DNA of 64,000 nt, from positions 3,224,001-3,288,000 of the forward strand of contig NZ_JBBHKA010000001.1 in NCBI RefSeq assembly GCF_037572775.1, given 5' to 3'. A program made the translations under genes and the position numbers. Shown here in pieces: positions 28,602 through 40,012 of this stretch; the first letter of the stretch is position 1; every line of letters starts with the position of its first letter. This stretch comes from Ramlibacter sp. PS4R-6 (lineage in GTDB: Bacteria > Pseudomonadota > Gammaproteobacteria > Burkholderiales > Burkholderiaceae_C). The notes beneath the pieces were generated by a model. It saw only the letters and a program-made list of their open reading frames with translations, had not been told where the DNA came from and ran no database searches.

Positions 28602-29099
28602 ATGGAAAAGATGCAGGTCACGCCGCAGTGCGTGGTGGCGCTCACGTGGACCCTGAAGGACACGCTGGGCGAGGTGCTGGACGAACTGGCGGAGCCGGTG
28701 GACTTCCTCGTGGGCGGCGACGACCTGTTGCCGAAGATCGAGGAGGCGCTGCAGGGGCACGCGGCGGGCGACAGGATCGACCTGCACCTGGAGCCCGAGG
28801 AAGCGTTCGGCGATTTCGACGACCAGCTCGTGTTCCTCGAGGACCGCCAGCTCTTCCCGCAGGAGCTGGAAGAAGGCATGACGTTCGAGCAGTTGCCGCC
28901 CGGCGCCAAGGCCGATGCGCCCAAGGGCACGCTCTACACCGTGACCGACATCTACCCCGACCACGTGGTGCTCGACGGCAACCACCCGCTCGCGGGCATC
29001 GCGATCCGGCTCGCGCTGAAGGTCGAGGGCGTGCGCGAGGCCACCGAGGAAGAGATCGGGCGCGGCACGGCGGGCACGGGGTTCTTCAAGATCGGATGA
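28602..29099 (+). CDS. slyD: FKBP-type peptidyl-prolyl isomerase, SlyD-like
   Basis: 165 residues. N-terminal FKBP strands are interrupted by the IF chaperone domain (about 70-130), as in SlyD: LEPEEAFGDFDDQL and LEEGMTFEQLPPGAK. The closing part is HPLAGIAIRLALKVEGVREAT. It catalyses prolyl isomerisation and holds folding chains. The long His/Cys metal-binding tail of E. coli SlyD is absent; the protein ends TAGTGFFKIG, as in FkpB/SlyD short forms. A second ATG three codons in is possible. A strong bidirectional terminator follows at once. Confidence 0.9.
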   Translation: MEKMQVTPQCVVALTWTLKDTLGEVLDELAEPVDFLVGGDDLLPKIEEALQGHAAGDRIDLHLEPEEAFGDFDDQLVFLEDRQLFPQELEEGMTFEQLPPGAKADAPKGTLYTVTDIYPDHVVLDGNHPLAGIAIRLALKVEGVREATEEEIGRGTAGTGFFKIG

Positions 29100-29100
29100 A

Positions 29101-29128
29101 AAAAAGCCGCGCATTCGCGCGGCTTTTT
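29101..29128. terminator. Bidirectional terminator between slyD and the glycine-zipper genes
   Basis: AAAAAGCCGCGC-ATTC-GCGCGGCTTTTT is a perfect 12-bp stem with T runs on both strands, between convergent genes that end at 29099 and 29149. Confidence 0.92.
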
Positions 29129-29148
29129 GGCGAGGGCCCCCTGCGGGC

Positions 29149-29727
29149 TCAACCCATGTAGATCACGCCATTCTCGATGCGCACGCGGTCGCCCGGCCGC
29201 AGGTCGGCGGTCGTGCCCACGTCGTACGTGCGCATCATGCCCGAGTCGGTCTGCACCCAGACGCGATAGACGGGGCCGGCGTAGTTGTATGTCGGGCGGC
29301 TCGACAGGTGGCTGCCCACGGCAGCACCGGTGATCGCGCCGAGCACCGTGGCCACGCCACGGCCCGTACCGCCACCGACCTGGTTGCCGATGATGCCGCC
29401 GGCGACGCCGCCGATGATCGTGCCCGCGGCGTTGTTGCCGCTGGCGCGCGTGCCCGGGTTGACCAGCGCGACGTTGGTCACGCGGCCGAACTCGACCGCG
29501 GGAACGGCGTAGCCCGAAGGACCCGGAACCACGTACGTGGGGCCGGGGCCGTAGACGGTGCTGCCCGGGGGCGCGATCACCGTGGTGACGCGGCCGTCGG
29601 TGACCGGGTACGGCGGGTAGGTGTTGGAAGCTTCACCGACCGAATAGGGGTCGGGCGTGCCGCAAGCCGTGAGGGCCAGGGCGCAGGCGGCCGAAGCCGC
29701 CAGCGCTGTCAGTCGAAGTTGGCGCAT
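29149..29727 (-). CDS. Glycine-zipper lipoprotein (Rick_17kDa/SlyB-like), copy 2
   Basis: 192 residues. The signal peptide ends in LTAC (Cys22). A Pro/Tyr/Gly-rich segment (about 30-80) is followed by a glycine-zipper hairpin (about 100-140: AGTIIGGVAGGIIGNQVGGG, then VATVLGAITGAAVGS) and a terminal small beta region DLRPGDRVRIENGVIY. The glycine-zipper 2TM family inserts into or lies on the outer membrane and supports envelope integrity. It is the second of two tandem paralogues, 13 bases after copy 1. Its tail RPGDRVRIENGVIY matches RVGDRVRIDSGVIY of copy 1. Confidence 0.88.
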   Translation of the reverse strand: MRQLRLTALAASAACALALTACGTPDPYSVGEASNTYPPYPVTDGRVTTVIAPPGSTVYGPGPTYVVPGPSGYAVPAVEFGRVTNVALVNPGTRASGNNAAGTIIGGVAGGIIGNQVGGGTGRGVATVLGAITGAAVGSHLSSRPTYNYAGPVYRVWVQTDSGMMRTYDVGTTADLRPGDRVRIENGVIYMG

Positions 29728-29740
29728 GGCAGTTCCTTGG

Positions 29741-30232
29741 TTAGCCGCGGTAGATCACGCCGCTGTCGATGCGGACGCGGTCGCCCACACGCAGGTCGCC
29801 GGTCGCCGGCACGTCGTAGTAGCGCACGATGCCGGTGTCCGTCTGCACGGTCACGCGGTACAGGGCTTCGGAAACGGTGGTGGTGCGGCCGACCTGGCTG
29901 CCCACGGCCGCGCCGGCCACGCCGCCGAGCACGGTAGCGGCGTCACGGCCGGAGCCGCCGCCGATCTGGTTGCCGACCACGGCGCCGGCCACGGCACCGA
30001 TGATCGCGCCGGGCACGTTCGGGCCGCTGCGCGACACGCCGCCGGCGAAGTATTCGATGTTGACGATGCGGCCGTATTCGGCGCTCACCGGCACCGTCGT
30101 GACGGTATTGGTCGAGTACACCGGGGCCGGCTGGGCCGGGACGTTCACCTCGACGCGGGGGCTCGTCGTGCAGGCGGAAACGAGCGCGACCAGCGCGACG
30201 CCGCCGGCAACGGGGGCAAGACGGTATTTCAT
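29741..30232 (-). CDS. Glycine-zipper lipoprotein, copy 1
   Basis: 163 residues from ATG 30232, with GGAGAG before it. The signal peptide ends in VSAC. The glycine zipper (about 72-112) is PGAIIGAVAGAVVGNQIGGG then AATVLGGVAGAAVGSQVG; the C-terminal strand pair is YRVTVQTDTGIVRYYDVPA and RVGDRVRIDSGVIY. Compared with copy 2 the N-terminal part is shorter and lacks the Pro/Gly-rich segment. The two copies form a small operon that ends in the strong terminator at 29101-29128. Probable origin is gene duplication. Confidence 0.88.
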   Translation of the reverse strand: MKYRLAPVAGGVALVALVSACTTSPRVEVNVPAQPAPVYSTNTVTTVPVSAEYGRIVNIEYFAGGVSRSGPNVPGAIIGAVAGAVVGNQIGGGSGRDAATVLGGVAGAAVGSQVGRTTTVSEALYRVTVQTDTGIVRYYDVPATGDLRVGDRVRIDSGVIYRG

Positions 30233-30379
30233 GGATATCTCTCCTTCGTTGTCACAGGGCGCAGCCACAGGCGGCTGGCCTCGTAGAACCATTTAAGGAG
30301 GGATGAGAACGCCTGTGCTGCGGGCGATGCCGCGCATCGGTGTAGGAGGGTGCGAGCGCGGCTGTAGTCTGGCCGAGAC

Positions 30380-30826
30380 TCAGCCTTTGCCCGTCGAGCC
30401 GTAACCGCCTTCGCCGCGCTGTGTCGCGGGGAACTCGGGCACCACGTGGAACTGGGCCTGCACCACGGGCACGATGACCAACTGCGCGATGCGCTCCATG
30501 GGCTGGATCGTGAACGCTTCGTCGCTGCGGTTCCACGCGCTCACCATGAGCTGCCCCTGGTAGTCGCTGTCGATCAGCCCGACCAGGTTGCCCAGCACGA
30601 TGCCGTGCTTGTGGCCCAGGCCCGAGCGCGGCAGGATCATCGCGGCATAACAGGGATCGCGCAGCCAGATCGCGATGCCGGTGCCGACGAGCTTCCACGC
30701 ATTGGGGCCGAGCGTGAGCGGCTCGTCGATGCAGGCGCGCAGGTCCAGGCCGGCGCTGCCGGGCGTGGCGTACGAGGGGAGCTGGTCCGCCATGCGCGGA
30801 TCGAGGATCTTGACGTCGATTTTCAT
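30380..30826 (-). CDS. dut: dUTP diphosphatase
   Basis: 148 residues. It hydrolyses dUTP to dUMP and pyrophosphate, keeping uracil out of DNA and feeding thymidylate synthesis. All five trimeric dUTPase motifs can be read: [45 protein letters not shown] and the flexible [11 protein letters not shown] end. The ATG (30826) shares ATGA with the coaBC stop codon, so the pair is translationally coupled, the usual dfp-dut order of proteobacteria. Confidence 0.97.
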   Translation of the reverse strand: MKIDVKILDPRMADQLPSYATPGSAGLDLRACIDEPLTLGPNAWKLVGTGIAIWLRDPCYAAMILPRSGLGHKHGIVLGNLVGLIDSDYQGQLMVSAWNRSDEAFTIQPMERIAQLVIVPVVQAQFHVVPEFPATQRGEGGYGSTGKG

Positions 30827-32040
30827 TTTTTCGGAAGGCGCTTGGCGATCTCGGCGACGAGCCCGCGCGCGAGTTCCAGCTTGGAGGCGCGCGGCACTTC
30901 CATCGTGCCTTTCGCGTCGACCAGCACCAATGCGTTGTCGTCCGCGCCGAAAGTGGCCGGGCCGATGTTGCCCACCAGGAGCGGCACGCCCTTGCGCTCG
31001 CGTTTGGCCTGCGCGTTGGCGACGAGGTCCTGGCTTTCGGCGGCGAAGCCCACGCAGAACAGCTGGCCGGCCTTCGCACGGGCGCCTTGGGCGACGGTGG
31101 CGAGGATGTCGGGGTTCTCGGTGAAGTCCAGCGCGGGTGCCTTGCCGCTGCCGTCCTTCTTGATCTTCTGGTCGGCGCAGTTCGCGGGGCGCCAGTCGGC
31201 CACGGCCGCGGTGGCGACGAAGACGTCGGCGCGCTCCGCCGCGGGCTGTGTCGCGGCCAGCATGTCGCGGGCGGACTTCACGTCGATGCGGGTCACGCCA
31301 CGCGGGGTCTTCAGGCTCACCGGCCCCGCGACCAGCGTCACGTCGGCGCCGGCCTCGTGCGCGGCCCGCGCGATGGCGAAGCCCATCTTGCCGGACGACA
31401 GGTTGGTGATGCCACGCACCGGGTCGATGGCTTCGAAGGTGGGGCCCGCGGTGATGAGGACGCGCTTGCCCTGCAGGTGCTTGGGCTGGAAGAAGGCGAC
31501 GATGTCCTCCAGCAGCTCCAGCGGCTCCAGCATGCGGCCATCGCCGTATTCGCCGCAGGCCTGGAAGCCCGAGCCCACGCCGAGGATGGTGGCGCCGTCG
31601 TCGGTCAGCTGCTGCATGTTGCGCTGCGTGGCCGGGTGCGACCACATCTCGCGGTTCATGGAGGGCGACAGCAGCAGCGGCACCTCGGGGCGCGGCCGCG
31701 CCAGGCACATCAGCGAAAGCAGTTCGTCGGCGCGCCCGTGCAGCAGCTTGGCCATGAAGTCGGCGCTGCACGGCGCGACCAGGATGGCGTCGGCTTCGCG
31801 CGACAGGTTGATGTGGGGCATGTTGTTCGGCTCGCGGCTGTCCCACTGCGAGCCATAGACCGGCCGGTTCGAGAGCGCCTGCATGGTGACGGGCGTGATG
31901 AATTGCTCCGCCGCCTCGGTCATGACGACCTGCACCGTGGCGCCTTCTTTGATCAGGGCGCGGCACAGCTCCGCCGCCTTGTAGCAGGCGATGCCTCCGG
32001 AGAGGCCCAGCACGAAGTGCTTGCCGGCGAGGTCATTCAT
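30823..32040 (-). CDS. coaBC: Bifunctional phosphopantothenoylcysteine decarboxylase/synthetase
   Basis: 405 residues from ATG 32040; the frame to 32070 is open but less likely. The enzyme joins cysteine to phosphopantothenate (CoaB) and decarboxylates the product (CoaC) in coenzyme A synthesis. The N-terminal flavodoxin-like CoaC half has [12 protein letters not shown], the active-site His in NNMPHINLS and [12 protein letters not shown]. The CTP-using CoaB half begins at about 185 with [20 protein letters not shown] and includes [10 protein letters not shown] and a KIKK motif. Divergent from pyrG over 62 bases. Confidence 0.95.
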   Translation of the reverse strand: MNDLAGKHFVLGLSGGIACYKAAELCRALIKEGATVQVVMTEAAEQFITPVTMQALSNRPVYGSQWDSREPNNMPHINLSREADAILVAPCSADFMAKLLHGRADELLSLMCLARPRPEVPLLLSPSMNREMWSHPATQRNMQQLTDDGATILGVGSGFQACGEYGDGRMLEPLELLEDIVAFFQPKHLQGKRVLITAGPTFEAIDPVRGITNLSSGKMGFAIARAAHEAGADVTLVAGPVSLKTPRGVTRIDVKSARDMLAATQPAAERADVFVATAAVADWRPANCADQKIKKDGSGKAPALDFTENPDILATVAQGARAKAGQLFCVGFAAESQDLVANAQAKRERKGVPLLVGNIGPATFGADDNALVLVDAKGTMEVPRASKLELARGLVAEIAKRLPKK

Positions 32041-32054
32041 CGAAGGGACTGTAG

Positions 32055-33782
<1,728 letters not shown>

Positions 33783-33786
33783 AACC

Positions 33787-34641
33787 ATGAAGCTCTGTGG
33801 ATTCGACGTCGGCCTGCAAAGGCCGTTTTTTCTGATCGCCGGGCCCTGCGTGGTCGAGTCCGAGCAGCTGCAGATGGACGTGGCCGGGCAGCTGAAGGAG
33901 ATCACCTCCGCGCTGGGCATCCCCTTCATCTTCAAGAGCAGCTACGACAAGGCCAACCGCTCCTCGGGCACGAGCTTTCGCGGGCCGGGCATGGAGAAGG
34001 GCCTGGAGATCCTCGCGAAGGTGAAGCGCGAGCTGAAGGTGCCGATCCTCACCGACGTGCACACCGAAGCCGAGATCCCGCAGGTGGCCGAAGTCGTGGA
34101 CGTGCTGCAGACGCCCGCCTTCCTGTGCCGCCAGACGGACTTCATCCGCGCCGTCGCGCAGTCGGGCAAGCCCGCGAACATCAAGAAGGGCCAGTTCCTC
34201 GCGCCGCACGAGATGAAGAACGTCATCGACAAGGCGCGCGCCGCGGCCAGGGAAAAGGGGCTACCCGAAGACAGCTTCATGGCGTGCGAGCGCGGCGCGA
34301 GCTTCGGCTACAACAACCTGGTTTCCGACATGCGCTCGCTGGCGATCATGCGCGAGACGGGCGCTCCTGTCGTCTTCGATGCCACGCACTCCGTGCAATT
34401 GCCCGGTGGCCAGGGCACGAGTTCGGGCGGCATGCGCGAGATGGTGCCGGTGCTGGCGCGCGCGGCCGTTGCCGTCGGCGTCGCGGGCCTGTTCATGGAG
34501 ACGCACCCCGACCCGGCCAAGGCGCTGAGCGACGGACCCAACGCAGTGCCGCTCAACCGCATGAAGGCCCTGCTCGAGACGCTGGTCGCGCTCGACGCCG
34601 TCACCAAGAAGAACGGCTTCCTGGAAAACGATTTCAACTGA
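33787..34641 (+). CDS. kdsA: 3-deoxy-8-phosphooctulonate synthase (KDO-8-P synthase)
   Basis: 284 residues. It condenses phosphoenolpyruvate and arabinose 5-phosphate to KDO-8-phosphate for the lipid A-core region of lipopolysaccharide. Family strings are [59 protein letters not shown] and [14 protein letters not shown]. Residue Asn at the metal-dependent Cys position cannot be judged with certainty by eye. It is part of pyrG-kdsA-DUF1330-eno, 4 bases after pyrG. Confidence 0.96.
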   Translation: MKLCGFDVGLQRPFFLIAGPCVVESEQLQMDVAGQLKEITSALGIPFIFKSSYDKANRSSGTSFRGPGMEKGLEILAKVKRELKVPILTDVHTEAEIPQVAEVVDVLQTPAFLCRQTDFIRAVAQSGKPANIKKGQFLAPHEMKNVIDKARAAAREKGLPEDSFMACERGASFGYNNLVSDMRSLAIMRETGAPVVFDATHSVQLPGGQGTSSGGMREMVPVLARAAVAVGVAGLFMETHPDPAKALSDGPNAVPLNRMKALLETLVALDAVTKKNGFLENDFN

Positions 34642-34649
34642 GGAACCCC

Positions 34650-34958
34650 ATGACCGCTCCCGCCTACATCGTCGTCGAGATGAACATCACCGACCCGGAG
34701 CGCTACAAGGAGTACATGGCGAAGGCCCCGGCCTGCGTGAAGGCCTTCGGCGGCGAGTACCTCGTGCGCGGCGGCAAGAAGGAAACGCTGGAAGGCGACT
34801 GGCAGCCGCACCGCGTGGCGATGCTGCGCTTTCCCAGCTACGAAAAGGCGAAGGCGTTCTACGAGGACGGCCCCTACGCCGAGGTGCGCAAGCTGCGCGC
34901 CGGCACCACCGAATACTTCAACATGGTGCTGGTCGAAGGCGTCGAAGCGCCCGTCTGA
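34650..34958 (+). CDS. DUF1330 domain protein
   Basis: 102 residues, a single dimeric alpha/beta-barrel domain: AYIVVEMNITDPERYKEYM, FGGEYLVRGGKKETLEGDW, FPSYEKAKAFYEDGPYAEV. The family is widespread and without a proven reaction; the fold is shared with EthD-like and antibiotic-monooxygenase domains. The ATG at 34650 follows AGGAA. It sits between kdsA (8 bases upstream) and eno (26 bases downstream), in the same direction, and is probably cotranscribed. Confidence 0.9.
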   Translation: MTAPAYIVVEMNITDPERYKEYMAKAPACVKAFGGEYLVRGGKKETLEGDWQPHRVAMLRFPSYEKAKAFYEDGPYAEVRKLRAGTTEYFNMVLVEGVEAPV

Positions 34959-34984
34959 ATTTTTGACTCTGGAGAAGAAGCTGA

Positions 34985-36268
<1,284 letters not shown>

Positions 36269-36276
36269 GCCAAGAG

Positions 36277-36552
36277 GTGGGCAACCGCATCGTCCCCGCC
36301 GTCCTCATCCTGTTGCTCGTCGTCGTGCACGCGCAGCTGTGGTTCGGGCGGGGGAGCCTCGGTGCGGTGTCCACCCTGCAGCAGAAGCTCGACGCGCAGA
36401 AAGCCGCCAACGTGCAGGCGCAGCAGGCCAACGAGCGCCTCGCCAACGAGGTGCGCGACCTGAAGGAAGGCCTGGAGATGGTCGAGGAGAAGGCGCGCTC
36501 CGAGCTGGGCATGGTCAAGCCCAACGAAGTCTTCGTCAACGTCTCCAAGTGA
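36277..36552 (+). CDS. ftsB: Cell division protein FtsB
   Basis: 91 residues from a GTG at 36277 preceded by AAGAGG. One membrane helix (about 5-20, IVPAVLILLLVVVHAQLWFG) is followed by a coiled coil (about 28-75) with heptad spacing LQQKLDAQKAANVQAQQANE and ending EEKARSELGMVKPNEVF, the conserved FtsB/DivIC tail. FtsB forms the FtsQLB complex that signals septal peptidoglycan synthesis. The stop overlaps the pnuC start as GTGA, so translation is probably coupled. Confidence 0.93.
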   Translation: MGNRIVPAVLILLLVVVHAQLWFGRGSLGAVSTLQQKLDAQKAANVQAQQANERLANEVRDLKEGLEMVEEKARSELGMVKPNEVFVNVSK

Positions 36553-37109
36553 CCTCGCCGCTCGAGATCGCGGCGGTGGTGCTCGCGCTGGCCACCGTCC
36601 TTTGCAACATCCGCGAGATCCACTGGGGCTGGCCGCTGGCCATCGTCAGCTCGCTCCTCTACTTCGAGATCTTCTGGGACGCCAAGCTCTACGGTGACGC
36701 GTCGCTGCAGCTGTTCTTCGCCGTCGTCGCGCTGTGGGGCTGGTGGCAGTGGCTGCGCGGGCACAGGGCCGATGGCTCCCAGCTGCACGTGGCGCGCCTG
36801 TCGGCACGCGGGCTCGCCGTGACCATCGCTGCTTGCGCGATCCTGTGGCCGGCCACCGGCTACTTCCTCAAGACGTACACCGACACCGACGTGCCGTGGT
36901 GGGACGCCTTCCCCACGGCGCTGTCGGTCGTGGGCCAGTTCCTGCTGGGGCGCAAGTTCGTCGAGAACTGGATGGTGTGGCTGGCGGTCAACGTCGTCAG
37001 CGTCGCCCTGTTCGCGTACAAGGACCTCTGGCTCACGGCGGGCTTGTATGTCGTGTTCATCGCCCTCAGCTGGGCCGGATGGCGGGAATGGAAAAAGCAG
37101 CTGGCCTGA
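36549..37109 (+). CDS. pnuC: Nicotinamide riboside transporter PnuC
   Basis: 186 residues from GTG 36549, sharing GTGA with the ftsB stop. Six to seven hydrophobic segments. The PnuC substrate-channel motifs are IREIHWGWPLAIVSSLLYF, the WGWWQW string in helix 4 and FVENWMVWLAVNVVSVALF, YKDLWLTAGLYVVF. PnuC is a facilitator that takes up nicotinamide riboside, which is trapped by phosphorylation. The next gene, overlapping by 22 bases, codes a NadR-like kinase that would do this. Confidence 0.93.
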   Translation: MTSPLEIAAVVLALATVLCNIREIHWGWPLAIVSSLLYFEIFWDAKLYGDASLQLFFAVVALWGWWQWLRGHRADGSQLHVARLSARGLAVTIAACAILWPATGYFLKTYTDTDVPWWDAFPTALSVVGQFLLGRKFVENWMVWLAVNVVSVALFAYKDLWLTAGLYVVFIALSWAGWREWKKQLA

Positions 37110-37729
37110 AGGTCGCCCTGCTCGGCGCGGAAAGCACGGGCAAGACGACGCTTGCCCGGGAGCTGGCCGCGCATTTCTCGGCGCAGGGCCGCAAGGCCGT
37201 CGCCGTGCCCGAGGCGCTGCGCGACTGGTGCGCGGCGCAGGGCCGCACGCCGCGGCCCGAGGAGCAGCTGGGCATCGCGCGTGAGCAGGAGCGGCGCGTC
37301 GACGAGGCGCTTCTCACGCACGACGTGGTCATCGCCGACACAACAGCCGTGATGGTCGCCATCTACAGCGCGATGCTCTTCGAGGACGGCAGCCTCTACC
37401 GTTTCGCCGTCGAGCGGCAGCGCGGCTACGACGTGACGCTGCTCACCGGCCTGGACCTTCCCTGGGTCGCCGACGGCCTGCAGCGCGACGGCCCGCACGT
37501 GCGCGAGCCGGTCGATGCGCTGGTGCGCGACATGCTGGGCCAGGCCGCGATCCCCTACCGTGTCGTCTACGGCGAAGGCCCGCAACGGCTGGAGAACGCG
37601 CTGGTCGCCATCGATGCCGCTCTCGTTCCGCGGCCGGCGGCGCGCGACTGGAAGTGGCAATGCGACAAGTGCTCCGACCCCGACTGCGAGCATCGCCTGT
37701 TCTCCCAACTGCTGGGCCGCGACGCCTAG
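37088..37729 (+). CDS. NadR-like nicotinamide riboside kinase (AAA, P-loop)
   Basis: 213 residues from ATG 37088; ATG 37079 is possible and adds three residues. P-loop GAESTGKTT (about 13-21) and LARELAAHF follow the NadR C-terminal domain, with IADTTAVMVAIYS, LLTGLDLPWVADGLQRDG and VYGEGPQRLENAL. It should phosphorylate nicotinamide riboside to NMN. The NMN adenylyltransferase and DNA-binding parts of E. coli NadR are absent. The C-terminus is unusual, a Cys-rich tail WQCDKCSDPDCEHRLF (about 193-208), which could bind zinc. Coupled to pnuC by a 22-base overlap. Confidence 0.88.
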   Translation: MEKAAGLKVALLGAESTGKTTLARELAAHFSAQGRKAVAVPEALRDWCAAQGRTPRPEEQLGIAREQERRVDEALLTHDVVIADTTAVMVAIYSAMLFEDGSLYRFAVERQRGYDVTLLTGLDLPWVADGLQRDGPHVREPVDALVRDMLGQAAIPYRVVYGEGPQRLENALVAIDAALVPRPAARDWKWQCDKCSDPDCEHRLFSQLLGRDA

Positions 37730-37823
37730 TCATCCGCAGCGGCTTGTTGCAGCGTTCGCAAGCCCGTCGCAACTCGCCCGCGGCGTTCTCCTTAGCATGG
37801 CCGTATCGCCCTGGGAGAATCCA

Positions 37824-38444
37824 ATGAAGAGTCCGCTCGTCCTCATCCTCTGTGCGGCCGCCACGCTGGCGGCCTGCTCCACCGAGCCCCGCGTGACCGT
37901 CAACACCACGCCGGCCTATGTCGCGCAGGTGCCGGCCACCGTGGTGGTCCCGGCGCCGGTCTACACGCAGCCGTCCACTGTCATCCTCGGCGCCGCGCCT
38001 GCCGTGTTCACCGCCGTCGACCGCGACTTCGCGTACAAGGCCGCCGTGGCCAACATGCTCGAGATCGGCGTTTCCCGCATCGCGCCGCGCCGCACCGGCA
38101 GCGCCGACGTGCTGGCGTACGCGGCGATGCTCGATTCGCACCACACGCTCGCGCTCAACGAGCTGCACGCGATCATGCGCGCACGCGGCATGGAGATCCC
38201 CAGCGCCCTGCCCCACAACCGGCAGGCGCTGATGGACCAGCTGGGCACGAGCCGCGGCCACGACTTCGACCGTGCCTTCATCTCCGAGGCGGGCGTTCGC
38301 GCGCACACCGACGCGATCCTGATGTTCCAGCAGGCGATGCCGACGGTGTCGGACGCCGAGCTGCGCAACTGGGCCGATCGCAACCTGCCCGTGATGCGCC
38401 AGCACCTGAACGAGGCGCACCGCCTCGCCGCGGCGATCGGGTAA
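37824..38444 (+). CDS. DUF4142 lipoprotein
   Basis: 206 residues. The signal peptide ends LAAC (Cys19 or near). After a Pro/Val-rich spacer (about 25-60) the DUF4142 four-helix, ferritin-like domain runs from about 65: DFAYKAAVANMLEIGVSRIA, YAAMLDSHHTLALNELHAI, FISEAGVRAHTDAILMFQ and NLPVMRQHLNEAHRLA. The two His-containing helices are kept. Function of the family is unknown; it is periplasmic and often linked with stress. GGGAGA lies before the ATG. It is convergent with hslO. Confidence 0.85.
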   Translation: MKSPLVLILCAAATLAACSTEPRVTVNTTPAYVAQVPATVVVPAPVYTQPSTVILGAAPAVFTAVDRDFAYKAAVANMLEIGVSRIAPRRTGSADVLAYAAMLDSHHTLALNELHAIMRARGMEIPSALPHNRQALMDQLGTSRGHDFDRAFISEAGVRAHTDAILMFQQAMPTVSDAELRNWADRNLPVMRQHLNEAHRLAAAIG

Positions 38445-38453
38445 AGACACGGG

Positions 38454-38473
38454 GTCCCGGCTTCGGCCGGGAC
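38454..38473. terminator. Hairpin between convergent genes, possible terminator or repeat
   Basis: GTCCCGGC-TTCG-GCCGGGAC is a perfect 8-bp stem with the stable TTCG loop but no T run. It may end transcripts from both sides or be a short dispersed palindrome. Confidence 0.5.
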
Positions 38474-38478
38474 GCCGG

Positions 38479-39453
38479 TCATTGCTTCTCGCTGCTGACC
38501 GGCGGCTGGTCGCCCGGTGACGTGAACAGCTGCGCCGCGTCGACGGCGTCGAAGCGGTACTGCTGCCCGCAGAAGTCGCAGGCCACGTCGATCTCGCCCT
38601 GTTCCGCGACGATGCTGTCGGCCTCTTCGCGGCCCAGGCCGCGGATCATGTTCGAGACGCGCTCGCGGCTGCACGTGCAGGCGAACCGTGGCCGCTGGGA
38701 GGGGAAGCGCATCAGCTTCTCTTCCCAGAACAGGCGCCGCAGCACCGTGTCCACGTCCAGCTCCAGCAGCTCCTGCCGCGTGAGGCTGCCGGCCAGCGTC
38801 GCGATGCGGTTGTAGTCCTCGTTGACGCCGATCTGGTCCTCGTTTTCCTGCGACACCGACGACCCCGCGAGGTTCTTCTCCCCGGCCGCCGGCAGCCGCT
38901 GGATCAACAGGCCCGCCGCCACCTTCTCGTCGGCCGCGAGGATCAGTTTCGTGTCCAGCTGCTCGGACTGCAGCATGTAGTGCTCCAGCACTTCCGACAG
39001 CTGCTCGATCTTCTCGTGGCGGTCGCCGTACAGCGGCACGGTGCCCTGGTAAGGCTGCTGGCCCGGGAACTTGTCGCGCGGGTCGAGCGTGATCGCGCAG
39101 CGGCCCTTGTTGTGCACGTTGACCATCTCGGACAGGCGCGCACTGCCGCCGACCGGGCCGACCACCTTGGCCGTCGCCCGCAGGCTCAGGTCGTGCTGCA
39201 CCTCGGCGACCGCCACCTTGACGGGCCCGTCGCCGAAGACCTGCAGGATGAGCGCGCCGTTGAACTTGATGTTCGATTGCATCAGCGCGCCCGCCGCCGC
39301 CATCTCGCCGACGAGCTCGGCGACCGGCGCCGGCCACGAGCCGCCCGTGCTGCGCCGCCGCCGCTCCAGGATGTCCGTCCACGAGTCGGTCAGGCGCACG
39401 ATGCTGCCGCGCACGGGCAGCCCCTCGAACAGGAAACGATGAAGCTCGCTCAC
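38479..39453 (-). CDS. hslO: Redox-regulated chaperone Hsp33
   Basis: 324 residues. On oxidation Hsp33 loses zinc, unfolds its linker and becomes a holdase. The N-terminal core has RGSIVRLTDSWTDILERR and GALMQSNIKFNGALILQV, and the redox switch has the four zinc Cys in ACTCSRERV and CDFCGQQYRFD (about 275 and 305). It therefore looks fully redox-competent. The gene ends next to the hairpin at 38454. The gamma carbonic anhydrase gene ends directly before this start on the same strand. Confidence 0.95.
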   Translation of the reverse strand: MSELHRFLFEGLPVRGSIVRLTDSWTDILERRRRSTGGSWPAPVAELVGEMAAAGALMQSNIKFNGALILQVFGDGPVKVAVAEVQHDLSLRATAKVVGPVGGSARLSEMVNVHNKGRCAITLDPRDKFPGQQPYQGTVPLYGDRHEKIEQLSEVLEHYMLQSEQLDTKLILAADEKVAAGLLIQRLPAAGEKNLAGSSVSQENEDQIGVNEDYNRIATLAGSLTRQELLELDVDTVLRRLFWEEKLMRFPSQRPRFACTCSRERVSNMIRGLGREEADSIVAEQGEIDVACDFCGQQYRFDAVDAAQLFTSPGDQPPVSSEKQ

Positions 39454-39978
39454 CTAGCCGATCTTCCTGAATCCCTTGCGGTAACGCTGGGCGTTCTCCA
39501 CGTAGTGCACGGCCAGGCGCGCGAACTTGCCGACGGCTTCGTCGTCGAGCGTCTTCACCACGCGCGCCGGCGCGCCGACGATCAGCGAGTTGTCGGGGAA
39601 CTCCTTGTTCTCGGTGACAACGCTCCCCGCGCCGACGACGCAGTTCTTGCCGATCTTCGCGCCGTTCAGCACCACGGCGCCGATGCCGACCAGCGAGTTG
39701 TCGCCGATGGTGCAGCCGTGCAGCATGACCATGTGGCCGACGGTCACATCGTTGCCGATGACCAGCGGGATGCCGTAGTCGGTGTGCAGCACCGACGCGT
39801 CCTGGATGTTGGTGTTGGCGCCGATGTGGATGGTCTCGGTGTCGCCGCGCACGATGGTGCCGAACCACACGCTGGCGTTCGGGCCCATCACCACGTCGCC
39901 GATCACCTGGGCGCTGTCGGCGACCCAGGCGCCTTCGCCGAGCTGGGGCGACTTGCCGTCGATTTCGTAGATGGCCAT
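39454..39978 (-). CDS. Gamma carbonic anhydrase family protein
   Basis: 174 residues. A left-handed beta-helix built of hexapeptide repeats, with the metal His residues in SVLHTDYGIP and GHMVMLHGC and typical IGDVVMGPNASVWFGTIVRG and GDNSLVGIGAVVLNGAKIG. Members are zinc enzymes or inactive homologues (YrdA, PaaY); activity cannot be told from the sequence. Start ATG at 39978. A TACAAT -10-like box (40004-40009, minus) lies 25 bases before it. The stop is adjacent to the hslO start, so the pair is likely cotranscribed. Confidence 0.92.
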   Translation of the reverse strand: MAIYEIDGKSPQLGEGAWVADSAQVIGDVVMGPNASVWFGTIVRGDTETIHIGANTNIQDASVLHTDYGIPLVIGNDVTVGHMVMLHGCTIGDNSLVGIGAVVLNGAKIGKNCVVGAGSVVTENKEFPDNSLIVGAPARVVKTLDDEAVGKFARLAVHYVENAQRYRKGFRKIG

Positions 39979-40012
39979 GGATAAACTGGGTGGGAAAGGA
40001 ACGATTGTAGGT

